9,424 bases of DNA, taken from assembly GCA_025358235.1 (NCBI GenBank), contig JANYKH010000145.1, positions 1 to 9,424 of the forward strand, written 5' to 3'. Origin of the DNA: Chloroflexota bacterium (lineage in GTDB: Bacteria > Chloroflexota > Dehalococcoidia > Dehalococcoidales > RBG-16-60-22). Shown in pieces: positions 6,542 through 9,424 of this stretch (the first letter of the stretch is position 1; each line of letters starts with the position of its first letter). The notes under the pieces were generated by a model. That model had not been told where the DNA came from and did not search any database. It worked only from the letters and a program-made list of their open reading frames with translations. A program made the position numbers and the translations under genes.

Positions 6542-7942
6542 TTAATTCAACGGGATAGATACTATTACTGAGGTGCCAGTATTTATTTGGCTTGTTATTT
6601 TAAGCGTTCCGTGATGAAGTTCCACAATTTGCTTGACTATTGCCAGACCCAGATGCGCCCCCTGGTTGGCCACCCGCTGCTTGGGTTCGGTCTTGTAGAA
6701 CGGTTCCGTGGCGTGTAAAAGGCCTTCGTCGCTGAACCCACGCCCGCTGTCGGTAATCGTCAACACGGCGTTTCCTTCCTGCCGCGCGAGGGATAATTTG
6801 ATGCTGCCGCCAAGCGGTGTAAATTTTATGGCGTTTTCAATAATGTTGAGCAGCATTTGTTTAAGTAGGTCGCGGTCTCCCTTCACGCTCAATTTCTGAG
6901 AGGCATCGATTTCCAGCCTCTGTCCTTTGGCCAGCACCCAAATATCCCCAATGGTTTCGTCCAGCAAGGATTTCAAGTCGACAGTTTCACCTGTAATAAT
7001 AGGGTTGGTCTCCAATTGCACATTGAGCAGCATGTTTTTTACCATGCGTATCAGCCGCTGTGTTTCGCCGAGCATCCTTTCCAGACTGTCCCGCGTATCC
7101 TTGTTCAACGATTCCTGCATCAGCAGAACTTCCAGTTGACCCTGCAAAACCGTAAGTGGGGTTTTTAAATCGTGAGAAATACTCCCGATGACCCGCCGCT
7201 TTGAATCTACCGCCAGTTCCAGTCTTTCCCACATAGCTGTAAGACTTGACGACAATTGCTGAAGTTCCGGCAGCCCATGTTCCTCACGCAATTCGGTTTT
7301 AAGATGGTTATAGTCTGTCGCATTAATCGAATTAATTATTTTCTGCATGGGTTTGATCCATCGCCTGAAGAGGAACATTCCGGCAATGCCGGCCAGCAAG
7401 CTGCCGCCAAGGCCGATCAGCAAGCTGTTACGCCAAAGTTGTGTTTTGACCTGGTCAATCTGCCCGATAGCTTCAACGGCCTGAACCGCGGCTAAAGGAA
7501 GGCCGCTTTTGGGATCATTTACAGTTATGCTGTAAACCCGCAGCGTTTCAAAGCCGTCTAATTTTATAGTGTCGAACCGCCCGCTGATAATGTCCGCCGA
7601 GTGGAGTTCGCCATCCATTTCCGTGATTACTCCGTCCGAGACCTTGCCGATGTCCATAATCAGCTTGCCGGACTGAGAAGTGACTCGCATATAAAGGGGG
7701 ACAAAAGAGAATTTTTGCCTGGCCAAATCATTTATTATCAGCGAATAGCTTGCCTCATCCGGTGTAATATCGGATGAAATAATGGCCGCGATGGTGTGGA
7801 CGTGTTTTTGTAAATCGCTGTCGAAGGCGCTCTCCAGATTCCGCGCCGTAACTTGTTCCGCAATAAAAGTAGTCAGTGAGACGATAACCATGATGGCCAG
7901 CCCGAAGATGATGGAAATGCGGGTACGCAGCGTTACGCTCAA
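6542..7942 (-). CDS. Sensor histidine kinase, HisKA/HATPase type
   Basis: A 466-residue membrane kinase, partner of the response regulator that it overlaps. Helix 1 (about 9-30) and helix 2 (about 172-193) bracket an extracytoplasmic region of roughly 140 residues with no family I recognise. A HAMP-like linker (about 194-248) leads to the H-box SISHDLKTPLT with phospho-accepting H257, the N-box NIIENAIKF (366-374), G1 DSGRG (398-402) and G2 GAHLGLAI (428-435). In G2 the usual GxGLGL reads GAHLGL, with histidine where the second glycine is common; the rest of the ATP site is intact. Translation starts at TTG (7940-7942), which overlaps the regulator stop by four bases, with AGAGGA (7949-7954) six bases upstream. 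The stimulus is unknown. Confidence 0.93.
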   Translation of the reverse strand: MSVTLRTRISIIFGLAIMVIVSLTTFIAEQVTARNLESAFDSDLQKHVHTIAAIISSDITPDEASYSLIINDLARQKFSFVPLYMRVTSQSGKLIMDIGKVSDGVITEMDGELHSADIISGRFDTIKLDGFETLRVYSITVNDPKSGLPLAAVQAVEAIGQIDQVKTQLWRNSLLIGLGGSLLAGIAGMFLFRRWIKPMQKIINSINATDYNHLKTELREEHGLPELQQLSSSLTAMWERLELAVDSKRRVIGSISHDLKTPLTVLQGQLEVLLMQESLNKDTRDSLERMLGETQRLIRMVKNMLLNVQLETNPIITGETVDLKSLLDETIGDIWVLAKGQRLEIDASQKLSVKGDRDLLKQMLLNIIENAIKFTPLGGSIKLSLARQEGNAVLTITDSGRGFSDEGLLHATEPFYKTEPKQRVANQGAHLGLAIVKQIVELHHGTLKITSQINTGTSVIVSIPLN

Positions 7943-8610
7943 GGCCTGTCCTCTAAAACATAGCCGAAGCCGCGCAACGAATGGATCAGATTCGGTTTTC
8001 CCCCGGCATCAAGTTTTTGCCGGAGCAGGTTGATATATACCTTAACCTGAGATGAATTGCTCTCGTACTCCTCGCCCCAAACCCGCTGAATAATGTGCTC
8101 ATGACGCAAAGGGCGGCCGGTGTTTTCAGCCAGCAATTTCAGCAATTCAAATTCCCTGTTAGACAGTTCAACCACTCTGTCATCCCGACGCACCTGGCGG
8201 CTTTTGGGATCGATCTCCAGACCGGCCACCCGGATGATTTCTTCCAGGTTCTTTTTGCGGCGCAGTATTGACTTGATTCTGGCCGCTAGTTCCTCAAAGG
8301 CGAATGGTTTGGGTAAATAATCATCTGCGCCGGCTTCAAGGCCCATAACCCTGTCACCTACGAGTTGGCGCGCGGTGAGGATTATTATGCCCATGTCTCC
8401 GGCAAAACGCATCTCACGGCAAACATCAATACCATCCATATCCGGGAGGATCAGGTCCAGGATCACTACATCCGGATTGATGGCTTTGGCCAGCTCCAGC
8501 CCGCGCGTTCCGGTAGAGGCTACCTCAACTTCATAGCCTTTCTGGAACAGGCCGCGCTTGATAAAATCCGCGATGTTTTCGTCATCTTCGACTATCAGGA
8601 TTCTTGCCAT
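7939..8610 (-). CDS. Response regulator, OmpR/PhoB family
   Basis: A 223-residue DNA-binding regulator controlled by phosphorylation from the downstream kinase. The receiver domain (1-about 118) has the acidic pocket E8/D9/D10, phospho-accepting D52 in LDLILPDMDG, T79 and K101 in PKPF. The C-terminal winged-helix domain (about 126-220) carries the OmpR pattern SNREFELLKLL (150-160), then RVWG and RGFGYVL (213-219). The ATG at 8608-8610 is chosen because AGGGAG (8616-8621) is five bases upstream and the receiver fold begins at once (ARILIVEDD). An in-frame ATG at 8772 would add 54 residues with no matching family and would run through the promoter. It heads an operon with the kinase and is divergent from the P-type ATPase. 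Confidence 0.95.
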   Translation of the reverse strand: MARILIVEDDENIADFIKRGLFQKGYEVEVASTGTRGLELAKAINPDVVILDLILPDMDGIDVCREMRFAGDMGIIILTARQLVGDRVMGLEAGADDYLPKPFAFEELAARIKSILRRKKNLEEIIRVAGLEIDPKSRQVRRDDRVVELSNREFELLKLLAENTGRPLRHEHIIQRVWGEEYESNSSQVKVYINLLRQKLDAGGKPNLIHSLRGFGYVLEDRP

Positions 8611-8724
8611 ATTCTCTCCCTGATGCTTATGGGCGTCTGGCTGGTCTGAAAAGGCGGAGTGGATAATAGCTATTTTAGACTTTTTAATCCCCGGCTGTAA
8701 ATGAATACGTAATTCATTGCAAAT

Positions 8725-8785
8725 ATTACCATTGGCAGACGAAAAATTTACCGAATATTTACCGGGTGTCAACTTTAGATTTACA
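8725..8785. promoter_or_regulatory. Putative response-regulator boxes in 11-bp phase
   Basis: TTTACCG occurs at 8747-8753 and 8758-8764, exactly 11 bases apart. Related hexamers sit at ATTACC (8725-8730) and TTTACA (8780-8785), each 22 bases from the nearest copy. All four are thus in one helical register. OmpR/PhoB-type regulators bind direct repeats spaced 10-11 bp, and an OmpR-type regulator gene starts next to this region. Binding by that regulator is inferred. Confidence 0.5.
8745..8772 (-). promoter_or_regulatory. Candidate promoter of the two-component operon
   Basis: On the minus strand a perfect -35 TTGACA (8767-8772) and a -10 TAAATT (8745-8750, four of six consensus positions) are separated by 16 bases. 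The start would be near 8738, giving a leader of about 128 bases before the regulator ATG. The two exact TTTACCG boxes fall inside this promoter, which fits autoregulation. Confidence 0.45.
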
Positions 8786-8790
8786 TCCGG

Positions 8791-8819
8791 TTGCTATACT
8801 GACCTAAGACAAATATACT
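8791..8819 (+). promoter_or_regulatory. Candidate promoters of the P-type ATPase gene
   Basis: TTGCTA (8791-8796) and TATACT (8814-8819) are 17 bases apart and form a good sigma-70-type pair. A second TATACT at 8795-8800 is preceded by TGC, an extended -10, and lacks a good -35; its upstream side carries the TTTACA box (8780-8785), as in activator-dependent promoters. Either could drive the pump gene, whose ATG is at 8891. Confidence 0.45.
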
Positions 8820-8890
8820 CTCCCGAAATCTCTCAAGCTCCCATTCAAATCTTCAATAAAAAGTAGGACTGCGGTTAGAGGGGAAAGGCA

Positions 8891-9424
8891 ATGACATCTT
8901 GGCACGCAATAGAAACACTGGACGTTCCCAAACAGTTGGAGACCGATCTTCAACGCGGACTGAGTGAGGGGGAAGCCCGCCGGAGACTTGAAAAATACGG
9001 TACCAACGAACTAAAAAAAGAAGAAAAATCATCCCCCATTTTATTGTTCCTGAATCAGTTCAAAAATATTCTGATTGTTATCCTGGTAATTGCCATTATT
9101 CTGTCAGCAGTGGTCGGGGAATATATTGATGCGGCGATTATCGGTGTAATCGTAGTTTTCTGCGCCATCTTGGGGTTCACCCAGGAATACCGCGCTGAAA
9201 AAGCGCTTGAAGCCCTGAAGAAAATGTTGTCCCCCACGATCACGGTGTTGAGGGATGCACTGGAAAAGGAGATTCCTTCCAAAGAACTCGTTCCCGGGGA
9301 CATCCTGGTGCTTGAGGCCGGAGATAAAATTCCCGCCGATGCCCGTTTGCTGGAAATGCATTCCCTGCGTACTGATGAAGCTTCACTGACCGGCGAATCC
9401 ATGCCGGTAGGTAAAGATATTAAA
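8891..9424 (+). CDS. P-type cation ATPase, Ca2+ (P2A/SERCA-like) type, N-terminal part
   Basis: The reading frame is open to the window edge and gives 178 residues of a protein that should be about 850-950 long. It begins with the cation-ATPase N-terminal domain (WHAIETLDV near 4-12; LSEGEARRRLEKYGTNEL, 24-41), then two membrane helices (about 50-73 and 78-97) and the start of the actuator domain with PGD (135-137), GDKIPADARL (144-153) and the dephosphorylation motif TGES (167-170). These match calcium-type pumps of the P2A group most closely, although related Na+/K+ or Mg2+ pumps cannot be excluded because the TM4-TM6 ion-binding residues and the DKTGT motif are beyond the window. ATG at 8891 follows GAGGGG (8878-8883) at seven bases. 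It is divergent from, and possibly controlled by, the adjacent two-component system. Confidence 0.92.
   Translation, partial: MTSWHAIETLDVPKQLETDLQRGLSEGEARRRLEKYGTNELKKEEKSSPILLFLNQFKNILIVILVIAIILSAVVGEYIDAAIIGVIVVFCAILGFTQEYRAEKALEALKKMLSPTITVLRDALEKEIPSKELVPGDILVLEAGDKIPADARLLEMHSLRTDEASLTGESMPVGKDIK

Noticed and set aside
8611..8772. 54-residue N-terminal extension of the response regulator
   Set aside because: It precedes the receiver fold, has no family match and overlaps the candidate promoter, and a good ribosome-binding site supports the start at 8610.
9055..9402. Minus-strand open frames opposite the P-type ATPase
   Set aside because: They are shadows of the clear plus-strand ATPase frame, which contains the TGES motif and runs to the window edge.

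Overview
The window is a chromosomal stretch of a bacterium with mid-range GC content. It opens inside the 3' end of a tRNA-Gly and closes inside a P-type ATPase gene. Gene types (aldo/keto reductase with two Fe-S cluster motifs, type I isopentenyl-diphosphate isomerase, PatB/MalY C-S lyase, LolCDE/MacB-type ABC transporter, OmpR-type two-component system, SERCA-like pump) fit an anaerobic or facultative bacterium. A Chloroflexota/Dehalococcoidia-like source is a guess only; no marker gene here settles it.

Layout. 1-51: 3' part of tRNA-Gly(CCC). 221-929 (+): two small membrane-protein genes, DUF5658-like and YkvA/DUF1232, probably one transcript. 937-2082 (-): Fe-S aldo/keto reductase, convergent with the pair, with its own promoter and a perfect 14-bp palindrome at the expected transcription start. 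2406-2999 (+): idi. 3000-3240: repeat-rich spacer between convergent genes, with a strong hairpin and an inverted repeat with G/C-rich arms. 6304-3241 (-): a three-gene unit, ABC permease, ABC ATPase, then a PLP-dependent C-S lyase. 8610-6542 (-): response regulator and sensor kinase, overlapping by 4 bases. 8891 to the window end (+): N-terminal 178 residues of a Ca2+-type P-type ATPase, divergent from the two-component genes.

How the parts fit. The most coherent hypothesis is in the 280-bp divergent spacer at 8611-8890. TTTACC-like hexamers lie there at multiples of 11 bp, between and over candidate promoters for both the regulator and the pump, as expected for an OmpR-family regulator controlling itself and the pump. 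The kinase has an acid-rich extracytoplasmic region, so divalent-cation sensing is possible but unproven. The ABC-transporter/C-S-lyase unit suggests that sulfur amino acid metabolism may be linked to an export system, but this rests on gene order alone.

No clearly new defence, mobile or RNA system was seen. No CRISPR array, insertion sequence or prophage gene is visible. Most of the window looks like ordinary core/accessory chromosome; the points worth a second look are regulatory sites and intergenic repeats.
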